From Pseudomonas laurylsulfatiphila (GTDB lineage: Bacteria; Pseudomonadota; Gammaproteobacteria; Pseudomonadales; Pseudomonadaceae), in assembly GCF_002934665.1 (NCBI RefSeq), contig NZ_NIRS01000005.1:710917-774916 (forward strand): 64,000 nucleotides of DNA. The letters run 5' to 3'. The position numbers were made by a program, and so were the translations under genes. Under the pieces are notes generated by a model. It saw only the letters and a list, made by a program, of their open reading frames with translations. It did not search any database and was not told the origin of the DNA. Below are positions 56,822 to 64,000 of the stretch, one piece after another; position 1 is the first letter of the stretch; each line of letters starts with the position of its first letter.

Positions 56822-58255
56822 TTAGTCGACGGCTTTTACCATGTCTTCGATAACCTTTTTGGCGTCACCGAACACCATCATGGTTTTGTCCAGGTAGAAC
56901 AGTTCGTTGTCCAGGCCGGCATAGCCGCTGGCCATCGAACGCTTGTTGACGATAATGGTCTTGGCCTTGAACGCTTCGAGGATCGGCATGCCGGCAATCG
57001 GCGATTTCGGATCGTTCTTCGCGGCCGGGTTGACCACGTCGTTGGCGCCCAACACCAGCACCACGTCGGCCTGACCGAACTCGGAGTTGATGTCTTCCAT
57101 CTCGAACACCTGGTCGTAAGGCACTTCGGCCTCCGCCAGAAGCACGTTCATGTGGCCCGGCATACGACCGGCAACCGGGTGGATCGCGTACTTCACGGTC
57201 ACGCCGCGATGGGTCAGCTTCTCGGTCAGTTCCTTCAACGCGTGCTGCGCCCGTGCTACCGCTAGGCCATAGCCCGGAACGATGATCACGGTGTCGGCGT
57301 TGGTCAGCAGGAAAGTCGCGTCGTCAGCCGAACCGGATTTCACCGGACGGGCTTCCTTGGCGCCTGCCGGACCTGCGTCGGCTGTATTGCCGAAACCGCC
57401 GAGCAGTACATTAAAGAAGGAGCGGTTCATCGCCTTGCACATGATGTACGAGAGGATCGCACCGGACGAGCCTACCAGCGAACCCGCGATGATCAGCATC
57501 GAGTTGTTCAGCGAGAAGCCGATACCTGCCGCTGCCCAGCCGGAGTAACTGTTGAGCATCGACACGACCACTGGCATGTCCGCGCCGCCGATCGGGATGA
57601 TGATCAGCACGCCCATGATGAAGGCCAGGGCCAGCATCAAGGCGAAGGCGCTGAGGTCGCCGGTCAACATGAAGGTGATGCCCAGGCCAAGGGTGGCTAC
57701 GCCGAGCAGCAGGTTCAGTTTGTGTTGACCGGTGAACTGTACTGGTGCGCCCTGGAACAGGCGGAACTTGTACTTGCCCGACAGCTTGCCAAAGGCGATT
57801 ACCGAACCGGAGAAGGTGATCGCACCAATGGCGGCACCGAGGAACAGCTCCAGGCGGTTACCGGCCGGGATCGCGTCACCCAACTGCGCAACGATACCCA
57901 GCGACTGCGGTTCGACGACCGCCGCAATGGCGATGAACACCGCGGCCAGGCCGATCATGCTGTGCATGAAGGCGACCAGTTCGGGCATCTTGGTCATTTC
58001 AACGCGTTTGGCCATGATCGAACCGGCAGTGCCGCCGATCAGCAGGCCGACGATCACGTAGACGATACCGTCATGGGCCAGTTCGGCGCCTAATTTGTAA
58101 ATCAGGCCGACCGTGGTGAGGATTGCCAGGCCCATGCCGAGCATGCCGAACAGGTTGCCGCGGCGCGACGTGGTGGGGTGCGAGAGGCCCTTGAGCGCCT
58201 GGATAAAGCAGACCGAGGCGATCAAATACAGGGACGTAACCAGGTTCATGCTCAT
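56822..58255 (-). CDS. pntB: NAD(P) transhydrogenase beta subunit
   Basis: A 477-residue inner-membrane protein with about nine helices (dII) and a C-terminal NADP(H)-binding domain (dIII: DTVIIVPGYGLAVARAQHALKEL; VLGANDVVNPAAKNDP; KRSMASGYAGLDNELF). Couples proton translocation to hydride transfer between NADH and NADP+. The start overlaps pntAB by four bases. Completes the three-gene pntAA-pntAB-pntB operon. Confidence 0.97.
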   Translation of the reverse strand: MSMNLVTSLYLIASVCFIQALKGLSHPTTSRRGNLFGMLGMGLAILTTVGLIYKLGAELAHDGIVYVIVGLLIGGTAGSIMAKRVEMTKMPELVAFMHSMIGLAAVFIAIAAVVEPQSLGIVAQLGDAIPAGNRLELFLGAAIGAITFSGSVIAFGKLSGKYKFRLFQGAPVQFTGQHKLNLLLGVATLGLGITFMLTGDLSAFALMLALAFIMGVLIIIPIGGADMPVVVSMLNSYSGWAAAGIGFSLNNSMLIIAGSLVGSSGAILSYIMCKAMNRSFFNVLLGGFGNTADAGPAGAKEARPVKSGSADDATFLLTNADTVIIVPGYGLAVARAQHALKELTEKLTHRGVTVKYAIHPVAGRMPGHMNVLLAEAEVPYDQVFEMEDINSEFGQADVVLVLGANDVVNPAAKNDPKSPIAGMPILEAFKAKTIIVNKRSMASGYAGLDNELFYLDKTMMVFGDAKKVIEDMVKAVD

Positions 58256-58602
58256 GCTTGCTGCACCTCAGCCTTGACTGCTTCGGCCTTGGCAGCCGGA
58301 GCTTTGGCCGCTTTCTTCTTGAACATTTCCAGCATGCGGCGGGTCACCAGAAAGCCACCAAACACGTTGACCGCGGCCAGGGCCACGGCCAGGGTGCCCA
58401 TGGTCTTGCCCAGCGGGGTCACAGTGAGGGCGGCGGCGAGCATGGCGCCGACGATCACGATGGCCGAGATGGCGTTGGTGACAGCCATCAGTGGCGTGTG
58501 CAGTGCAGGTGTAACGTTCCAGACCACGTGGTAGCCGACATAGATGGCCAGCACGAAGATGATCAGGTTGTAGATACCGTGAGAGATCAGCATGTCTTCC
58601 AT
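58252..58602 (-). CDS. pntAB: NAD(P) transhydrogenase alpha-2 subunit
   Basis: A 116-residue membrane protein with three to four helices and a Lys/Ala-rich C-terminal tail (KKKAAKAPAAKAEAVKAEV). In three-subunit transhydrogenases it forms dII helices with PntB. ATG 58602 starts the conserved MEDMLISHGIYNLIIFVLA; the frame further upstream to 58659 is not conserved. It follows pntAA by 11 bases and overlaps pntB. Confidence 0.93.
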   Translation of the reverse strand: MEDMLISHGIYNLIIFVLAIYVGYHVVWNVTPALHTPLMAVTNAISAIVIVGAMLAAALTVTPLGKTMGTLAVALAAVNVFGGFLVTRRMLEMFKKKAAKAPAAKAEAVKAEVQQA

Positions 58603-58613
58603 TGTTTTTATCC

Positions 58614-59735
58614 TCAGCCGTTCTTGCGCACGATCTGGCCGTCGCGGCACATCAGGCACGCGGCGACGATATCGTCTTCAAGGTTGATCACCAGTTGTCC
58701 TTCTTTATCGAACAACAGTTTCATGAAGTCCAGCAGGTTGCGTGCGTACAGCGCCGAAGCATCGGCCGCCACTGCGCCCGCCAGGTTGGTCGGGCCAACG
58801 ATGGTCACGCCGTTTTCGACGACCACCTGATCGGCCACGGTCAGCGGGCAGTTACCGCCCTGGGCGGCCGCGAGGTCGATGACCACCGAGCCCGGTTTCA
58901 TCTGTGCCACGGTTTCTGCGCTGAGCAGCGTCGGTGCCTTGCGGCCGGGAATCAGTGCTGTGGTGATGACGATGTCAGCTTGTTTGGCGCGCTCGTGCAC
59001 GGCTGCGGCCTGGCGCTGCATCCAGCTGGCCGGCATCGGCCGGGCGTAACCACCGACACCAACGGCGCATTCACGCTCTTCGTCGGTCTCGTAAGGCACG
59101 TCGACGAACTTCGCGCCGAGGGATTCGATCTGCTCTTTCACCGCAGGACGCACGTCGGAGGCTTCGATCACCGCACCCAGGCGTTTTGCCGTAGCAATGG
59201 CCTGCAACCCGGCCACACCGGCACCAAGGATCAGCACGCGCGCCGCTTTCACGGTGCCCGCAGCCGTCATCAACATCGGCATGAAACGAGGGTAATGGTG
59301 AGCGGCCAGCAAGACAGCCTTGTAACCGGCAATGTTGGCCTGCGACGACAGCACATCCAGGCTTTGGGCGCGGGAGGTACGTGGCGCAGCCTCCAGGGCG
59401 AAGGCGGTAATGCCGCACTCGGCCATCTTGGCGATGGTTTCGTTGTTGAACGGATTGAGCATACCCACCACAACGGTGCCGCTTTTAATCAGCGCCAGCT
59501 CGCTGTCGCTGGGGGCGACCACCTTCAAAATCAGCTCTGCTCCAAACGCATCATTGGCGCTGCCAATGGTTGCGCCTGCCGCTTCATAGGCACTGTCGAC
59601 AACGCTGGCATTAACGCCGGCGCCGCTTTGTACAGTGACCTTATGACCCTGGCTGATCAGCTTCTTGATGGTTTCCGGGGTTGCAGCAACCCGTGTTTCA
59701 CCGGTCTGGGTTTCGAGAGGAACACCAATGTGCAC
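58614..59735 (-). CDS. pntAA: NAD(P) transhydrogenase alpha-1 subunit
   Basis: A 373-residue cytosolic NAD(H)-binding subunit (dI) of the Ald/PntA family: MHIGVPLETQTGETRVAATPETIKKLISQGH, the QIANIAGYKAVLLAA region, VLILGAGVAGLQAIATAKRLGA dinucleotide fold, GGNCPLTVADQVV. The start is a GTG at 59735 with AGGAG 8 bases upstream on the minus strand; the frame to 59810 has no support. First gene of the operon. Confidence 0.95.
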   Translation of the reverse strand: MHIGVPLETQTGETRVAATPETIKKLISQGHKVTVQSGAGVNASVVDSAYEAAGATIGSANDAFGAELILKVVAPSDSELALIKSGTVVVGMLNPFNNETIAKMAECGITAFALEAAPRTSRAQSLDVLSSQANIAGYKAVLLAAHHYPRFMPMLMTAAGTVKAARVLILGAGVAGLQAIATAKRLGAVIEASDVRPAVKEQIESLGAKFVDVPYETDEERECAVGVGGYARPMPASWMQRQAAAVHERAKQADIVITTALIPGRKAPTLLSAETVAQMKPGSVVIDLAAAQGGNCPLTVADQVVVENGVTIVGPTNLAGAVAADASALYARNLLDFMKLLFDKEGQLVINLEDDIVAACLMCRDGQIVRKNG

Positions 59736-60170
59736 GTCAAATCTCCTGCGTGATCTTATTGAGTAAACCCATGCACTACGGATGGTGCGGCTGGGGCGGC
59801 CGATCAGCACGGTCCCGCCAAATCAGGGCGGGGCGCGGCATTTTGCAGGCGAACTTTGTGCCCTTCAAGGGATTATGACGGGTGACGGAAAATTAACTAC
59901 AAGTCACCCCGTGACCGAATGTCGCAACCAACCGGCTCGATCCCTTGCAGACCGTGCTTTACAAGGATTTTGGCTGAAACTGAAGAATTTACACATCGGC
60001 CGTATGAATGATGCGGCATCGCCTCGAAATAGTGGCGCAAAGCCGCATGATCAGGCGCTTGTGGGACGTTTGTACGACTTCTCGATACAGTTTGCTGCCA
60101 TGCGACAAATACGTATATCTGTAGGGCTTTGTTTTTGCTGACTACGGGGTCAGGTAACATCGGAAAGCCT
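59736..60170. other. 435-base interval between pntAA and gcdR
   Basis: Holds the pntAA promoter (minus strand; a CATAAT-like -10 near 59871-59876 is the best candidate, poor -35) and the 3' side of gcdR. The open frames across it have no ribosome site or Pseudomonas-like composition. No repeat seen. Confidence 0.5.
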
Positions 60171-61070
60171 TTACTCCTCTAGGCTGTAGCTGTGCGCCTG
60201 GTTTACCAGCCAGTCACGAAATGCCCTTAAAGACGCGGATTCGACCTTTCGCTCAGGAATCATCAGGTAATAAGCCTTGATGCTGGACAGTGCTTGCGGG
60301 TTGGCGATTACCAGGCGTTTCTCTTTCAACTCCCTTTGAATCAGAAACGGCGGAATCAGGGCAATGCCCATGTCATGCATGGCCGCCTGGGCGAGCATGG
60401 AGAATAGCTCGTAGCGGGGGCCTGTCATGTCTCGCGGGACATTCAGGTGTTGGGAATCGAACCACTGGCGCCAGGCATAAGGACGGGTGGTTTGTTGCAG
60501 CAGGGGCAAATCGGCAATTTCGCCGGGCGTAAGGCTGGTCTTGTTTGCGAGCAGGTTGGGGCTGCAAACGGGCATCGGATTTTCACCCATCAGCCTGTGG
60601 GATTCTGTACCCGACCAATCTGCGTCGCCGAAGTAGATCGCGGCATCGAAATCAGTGTCGGCGAACAGGAATGGACGTGTGCGGTTGGTCAGGTTGACGG
60701 TGACTTCCGGGTGCTTCTGCTGGAAGTCCTTGAGTCGTGGCAGCAGCCATTGGGTGCCGAAGGTCGGAACCACGGCCAATTCGATTACGTTGGTGCCCTG
60801 CTGGCCCATCACGGACAAGGTGTCGCGCTCAACCGCATCCAGTTGAGTGGCGACCCGACGGCTGTAGGAAAGCCCGGCCTCCGTCAGCTTCACTCCACGC
60901 CGCGAACGTCGGAACAGTTCTACGCTAAGGAACTCTTCAAGGCTGGCGATTTGTCGGCAAATCGCCCCCTGGGTCAGCGAAAGTTCCTGGGCGGCCTTGG
61001 TGAAGCTTTCATGGCGTGCCGCGGCCTCGAAGCTGATCAGGGCGGTGGTGCTGGGTATCTTCCTGCGCAT
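60171..61070 (-). CDS. gcdR: LysR-type regulator GcdR of glutarate catabolism
   Basis: A 299-residue activator of gcdHG. Helix-turn-helix near the N-terminus (LISFEAAARHESFTKAAQELSLTQGAICRQIASLEEFL), then an effector domain. ATG 61070 (MRRKIPS) is used: GAGG lies about 10 bases upstream; the GTG at 61085 is less likely. Divergent from gcdH across about 157 bases, the arrangement known for PA0448. The effector in P. putida and P. aeruginosa work is glutaryl-CoA/glutarate related, to my knowledge. Confidence 0.88.
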   Translation of the reverse strand: MRRKIPSTTALISFEAAARHESFTKAAQELSLTQGAICRQIASLEEFLSVELFRRSRRGVKLTEAGLSYSRRVATQLDAVERDTLSVMGQQGTNVIELAVVPTFGTQWLLPRLKDFQQKHPEVTVNLTNRTRPFLFADTDFDAAIYFGDADWSGTESHRLMGENPMPVCSPNLLANKTSLTPGEIADLPLLQQTTRPYAWRQWFDSQHLNVPRDMTGPRYELFSMLAQAAMHDMGIALIPPFLIQRELKEKRLVIANPQALSSIKAYYLMIPERKVESASLRAFRDWLVNQAHSYSLEE

Positions 61071-61227
61071 GTACGTCAACCTCACTAATGCATCGCATAA
61101 AGGCTCTTTTGCGACGTTTCGGAGTGAGAAATTAGCACAACAGTATGCGAAATCCTCGTTTGCCGTAGCGCCGATCCAGGCCTAGGATCAGTCCACGTTA
61201 TTTGACCCGATTCGAGAGGACACACTC

Positions 61228-62409
61228 ATGGGCGGTAAAGCTAGCTTCAACTGGATCGATCCCCTGCTGCTGGATCAACAGCTCACTGAAGAAGAACGCA
61301 TGATTCGCGACACGGCTGCGCAGTTCGCTCAGCAGAGCCTTGCGCCGCGCATTCTTGAAGCTTTCCGCCATGAGAAGACCGACCCAGCGATCTTCCGCGA
61401 AATGGGCGAAGTGGGTCTGTTGGGTGCAACCATCCCCGAGCAATACGGTGGCAGCGGCCTGAACTACGTCAGCTACGGCCTGATCGCCCGTGAAGTCGAG
61501 CGTATCGACTCCGGTTATCGCTCGATGATGAGCGTTCAGTCCTCGCTGGTGATGGTGCCGATCAATGAGTTCGGTACCGAAGCGCAGAAGCAGAAGTACC
61601 TGCCGAAACTGGCCTCGGGCGAGTGGATCGGCTGCTTCGGCCTGACCGAGCCTAACCACGGTTCCGACCCGGGCGCGATGATCACTCGTGCGCGCAAAGT
61701 GGAAGGTGGCTACAGCCTCACCGGCAGCAAGATGTGGATCACCAACAGCCCGATTGCCGACGTGTTCGTGGTCTGGGGCAAGGACGATGCCGGCGACATC
61801 CGCGGCTTCGTTCTGGAGAAAGGCTGGAAAGGCCTGAGCGCTCCGGCGATTCACGGCAAGGTTGGCCTGCGGGCATCGATCACCGGTGAAATCGTAATGG
61901 ACAACGTGTTTGTGCCGGAAGAGAACATCTTCCCGGATGTCCGTGGCCTGAAAGGTCCTTTCACCTGCCTCAACTCGGCACGGTACGGCATCTCCTGGGG
62001 CGCACTGGGTGCAGCCGAGTTCTGCTGGCACACCGCTCGCCAGTACACCCTGGATCGTCAACAGTTCGGCCGTCCATTGGCAGCCACTCAGTTGATCCAG
62101 AAGAAACTGGCCGACATGCAGACCGAAATCACCATGGCGCTGCAAGGTTGCCTGCGTCTGGGTCGTATGAAGGATGAAGGCACTGCTGCAGTCGAAATCA
62201 CTTCGATGATGAAGCGCAACTCCTGTGGCAAGTCCCTGGACATCGCGCGCATGGCTCGCGATATGTTGGGTGGCAATGGCATCTCCGATGAGTTCGGCGT
62301 TGCTCGCCACCTGGTGAACCTGGAAGTGGTGAATACCTATGAAGGTACGCACGACGTCCATGCGCTGATCCTCGGTCGTGCGCAAACCGGCATCCAGGCG
62401 TTCTATTAA
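61228..62409 (+). CDS. gcdH: Glutaryl-CoA dehydrogenase
   Basis: A 393-residue FAD enzyme that oxidatively decarboxylates glutaryl-CoA to crotonyl-CoA in lysine and glutarate catabolism. Acyl-CoA dehydrogenase layout: AQFAQQSLAPRIL, then LTEPNHGSDPGAM (FAD/substrate loop), MWITNSPIADVFVVWGKD, IARMARDMLGGNGISDEF, and a catalytic Glu at about 372 in NTYEGTHDVHALILG. Followed after 13 bases by gcdG. Activated by the divergent gcdR product. Confidence 0.95.
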   Translation: MGGKASFNWIDPLLLDQQLTEEERMIRDTAAQFAQQSLAPRILEAFRHEKTDPAIFREMGEVGLLGATIPEQYGGSGLNYVSYGLIAREVERIDSGYRSMMSVQSSLVMVPINEFGTEAQKQKYLPKLASGEWIGCFGLTEPNHGSDPGAMITRARKVEGGYSLTGSKMWITNSPIADVFVVWGKDDAGDIRGFVLEKGWKGLSAPAIHGKVGLRASITGEIVMDNVFVPEENIFPDVRGLKGPFTCLNSARYGISWGALGAAEFCWHTARQYTLDRQQFGRPLAATQLIQKKLADMQTEITMALQGCLRLGRMKDEGTAAVEITSMMKRNSCGKSLDIARMARDMLGGNGISDEFGVARHLVNLEVVNTYEGTHDVHALILGRAQTGIQAFY

Positions 62410-62422
62410 CAGGAGGACGTCC

Positions 62423-63643
62423 ATGGGCGCGCTATCGCATCTACGGGTACTGGATTTATCGCGGGTGCTGGCCGGGCCTTGGTCCGGACAGATCCTGGCC
62501 GACCTCGGCGCTGAAGTGATCAAGGTCGAGCGCCCCGGTAACGGTGATGACACGCGCGCCTGGGGGCCACCGTTCCTTAAAGACGCCTATGGGGAAAACA
62601 CCAGCGAGGCCGCCTATTACCTGTCGGCCAATCGCAACAAGCAATCGGTCACGATCGACTTCACTCGCCCTGAAGGGCAGAAGCTGGTGCGTGAACTGGC
62701 GGCGAAGTCGGACATCCTGATCGAAAACTTCAAGGTTGGTGGTCTGGCAGCCTATGGCCTGGACTATGAATCGCTGAAGGCGATCAATCCGGACCTGATC
62801 TATTGCTCGATCACCGGATTTGGCCAGACTGGCCCTTACGCCAAGCGTGCGGGTTATGACTTCATGATCCAGGGGCTGGGCGGTCTCATGAGCCTCACGG
62901 GGCGACCTGAAGGCGAAGAAGGTGCGGGGCCGGTGAAGGTTGGCGTGGCGCTGACGGACATCCTGACCGGGCTGTATTCGACTGTCGCGATCCTGGCTGC
63001 GCTGGCGCATCGGGATCACGACGGCGGTGGTCAGCATGTCGACATGGCGCTGCTGGACGTGCAGGTGGCCTGTCTGGCCAACCAGGCCATGAACTACCTG
63101 ACGACAGGCAATGCGCCTAAACGCTTGGGTAATGCTCATCCGAACATTGTGCCCTATCAGGACTTTCCTACGGCGGATGGCGATTTCATCCTTACCGTCG
63201 GGAACGACGGGCAGTTCCGCAAGTTCGCGGAAGTGGCCGGACAGCCGCAGTGGGCGGACGATCCGCGTTTTGCCACCAACAAAGTGCGGGTGGCGAACCG
63301 CGCGGTGCTGATTCCGCTCATCCGCCAGGCAACGGTGTTCAAGACCACCGCTGAATGGGTGGCGCAGCTGGAGCAGGCGGGCGTGCCATGCGGGCCTATC
63401 AATGACCTGGCGCAGATGTTTGCCGATCCTCAGGTCAAGGCACGCGGCTTGGCCATCGAGCTGCCGCATGCGCTGGCGGGAATGGTGCCTCAGGTGGCGA
63501 GCCCTATTCGTCTGTCCGAAACCCCGGTGGAGTACCGGTTTGCGCCACCTTTGCTGGGTGAGCATACGCTGGAGGTATTGCATCGGGTCCTGGGGCTGGA
63601 TGCAGGCTCGGTGTCTGCGCTCAAGGCGTCTGGCGTGCTCTGA
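62423..63643 (+). CDS. gcdG: CaiB/BaiF family CoA-transferase (glutarate CoA-transferase)
   Basis: A 406-residue type III CoA-transferase. Segments: LRVLDLSRVLAGPWSGQILADLGAEVIKVERPG near the N-terminus, SANRNKQSVTIDF, YCSITGFGQTGPYAKRAGYDFMIQGLGGLMSLTG, VGVALTDILTG (with the family Asp), ALLDVQVACLANQA. AGGAGG stands 7 bases before ATG 62423. With GcdH it activates and degrades glutarate. In P. aeruginosa this is PA0446. Ends just before the rRNA promoter region. Confidence 0.92.
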   Translation: MGALSHLRVLDLSRVLAGPWSGQILADLGAEVIKVERPGNGDDTRAWGPPFLKDAYGENTSEAAYYLSANRNKQSVTIDFTRPEGQKLVRELAAKSDILIENFKVGGLAAYGLDYESLKAINPDLIYCSITGFGQTGPYAKRAGYDFMIQGLGGLMSLTGRPEGEEGAGPVKVGVALTDILTGLYSTVAILAALAHRDHDGGGQHVDMALLDVQVACLANQAMNYLTTGNAPKRLGNAHPNIVPYQDFPTADGDFILTVGNDGQFRKFAEVAGQPQWADDPRFATNKVRVANRAVLIPLIRQATVFKTTAEWVAQLEQAGVPCGPINDLAQMFADPQVKARGLAIELPHALAGMVPQVASPIRLSETPVEYRFAPPLLGEHTLEVLHRVLGLDAGSVSALKASGVL

Positions 63644-63653
63644 TGTCTCTCTT

Positions 63654-63687
63654 CTATATAGGGAAGCGTTTTTGCTTCTCTATATAG
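63654..63687. terminator. 14-bp hairpin after gcdG
   Basis: CTATATAGGGAAGC (63654-63667), loop GTTTTT, GCTTCTCTATATAG (63674-63687): one G-T pair. AT-rich at its base with no T-tail, so weak as a terminator. Confidence 0.45.
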
Positions 63688-63748
63688 GCCTCAAATCAGG
63701 CGTTTTAGCGCTTTCTGCAAGTTATTGATAGAAAAGCAAAATCAGTGC

Positions 63749-63776
63749 TTGACGGCAGATTTCAGATGTCTATAAT
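63749..63776 (+). promoter_or_regulatory. rRNA-type promoter P1
   Basis: TTGACG (63749-63754), 16-base spacer, TATAAT (63771-63776), followed by TCGCC. Strong consensus and GC-rich discriminator, typical of growth-regulated stable RNA promoters. Confidence 0.7.
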
Positions 63777-63894
63777 TCGCCCCACTTCCGGCGCAGTCGA
63801 AACGGAAAACTCCTTGGTAAACAAAGAGTTACGCAGTTTTCGGCAGCAGGTTGCTTCAGGTCATCGAAGCACCAAGGAAGTTGAAAAAGAGGTG

Positions 63895-63922
63895 TTGACA
63901 GCAGCGAGTAACGCTGTAGAAT
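63895..63922 (+). promoter_or_regulatory. rRNA-type promoter P2
   Basis: TTGACA (63895-63900), 16-base spacer, TAGAAT (63917-63922), then TCGCCTCCCGC. The downstream GACGAGAGATCGAAAGCGCA and the AT tail before 64000 match leaders I recognise ahead of 16S rRNA genes in pseudomonads. Confidence 0.75.
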
Positions 63923-64000
63923 TCGCCTCCCGCTGACGAGAGATCGAAAGCGCAAGTGGTTGAAGTTGTTAAGGATTCCTTGAAAACTTCTTAAAAAAAT

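Larger units (their letters stand above)
63644..64000. other. Leader region of a probable rRNA operon (357 bases without a gene)
   Basis: Holds an imperfect hairpin (63654-63687) after gcdG and two strong sigma70 promoters. No tRNA or rRNA sequence is reached before the window end. An apparent 63-codon frame at 63745-63936 reads through both promoter boxes and is rejected. Confidence 0.7.

Noticed and set aside
59782..60141. 119-codon frame in the pntAA-gcdR gap
   Set aside because: No ribosome site, starts within the pntAA start region, and composition is not typical.
63745..63936. 63-codon frame near the window end
   Set aside because: It runs through both -35/-10 pairs of the rRNA-type promoters and lacks a ribosome site.
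1..64000. CRISPR arrays, tRNAs, transposases, prophage or secretion-effector genes
   Set aside because: No spaced direct repeats of 25-40 bases, no cloverleaf candidates and no integrase or transposase motifs noticed; all palindromic repeats are REP-type.

Overview
The window reads as core chromosome of a Pseudomonas of the fluorescens complex. Evidence: high-GC coding with typical Pseudomonas codon use, a gene order that largely follows P. aeruginosa blocks I recall (PA0102-PA0113, PA5505-PA5478, trpI-trpBA, gcdR-gcdH-gcdG), and at least nine REP-type palindromes of the GTRGGAGC family characteristic of this group. No prophage, integrase, transposase, CRISPR array or tRNA was found. About 68 protein genes, one small RNA and many hairpins can be supported.

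Layout. 1-4073: end of a radical SAM gene, a beta-carbonic anhydrase with a SulP anion transporter (probable bicarbonate module), and a conserved hypothetical. 4275-13051: a caa3-type cytochrome c oxidase locus with structural genes (coxB, coxA, coxC) and assembly genes (ctaG, SURF1, ctaA, ctaB, sco). A 15-codon, three-cysteine upstream ORF precedes it, and a small membrane-protein gene lies on the opposite strand inside it. 13226-15741: metNIQ-type methionine importer on the minus strand. 15952-18090: large catalase katE. 18195-21984: a lipoprotein and the zinc uptake cluster znuB-znuC-zur divergent from znuA, with a Zur-like box between. 22073-26250: thrB, a small exported protein and polA. 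26386-26551: an ErsA-like small RNA with an AlgU-like promoter, followed by engB, cytochromes c5/c4, dsbA, a phosphatase-fold protein, diguanylate cyclase dgcH, amidase ampDh2 and an EAL phosphodiesterase. 34820-37967: kinB/algB, the alginate-linked two-component pair.

38406-47735: small envelope proteins, gltP, a nucleoside-recognition-domain membrane protein, a lipoprotein peptidase, a tandem pair of paralogous lipoproteins, two DUF1161 paralogues, OsmC, a flavin oxidoreductase, dodecin and a DUF883 protein. 47732-50782: trpI divergent from trpBA. 50914-53966: a large protein combining a metallopeptidase-like motif with a DUF4105 (Lnb-like) region, behind three tandem DUF2388 secreted proteins. 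54112-54795: two DUF1127 mini-proteins with shared CTGTAC upstream motifs. 55115-59735: an acetyl-CoA hydrolase/transferase-family enzyme and pntAA-pntAB-pntB transhydrogenase. 60171-63643: the glutarate/lysine catabolic genes gcdR, gcdH and gcdG. 63749-64000: two tandem strong promoters of the kind found before rRNA operons, so the window probably ends just upstream of a 16S rRNA gene.

Themes are respiration and redox balance (oxidase, cytochromes, transhydrogenase, catalase), metal supply (Cu insertion, Zn uptake) and envelope stress/c-di-GMP/alginate control (ersA, dgcH, EAL protein, kinB-algB, ampDh2). Most genes are well-known families. The points that look least explained are the Cys-rich upstream ORF before coxB, the DUF2388/DUF4105 operon, the DUF1127 pair with repeated upstream motifs, and two helically phased dyads upstream of algB.
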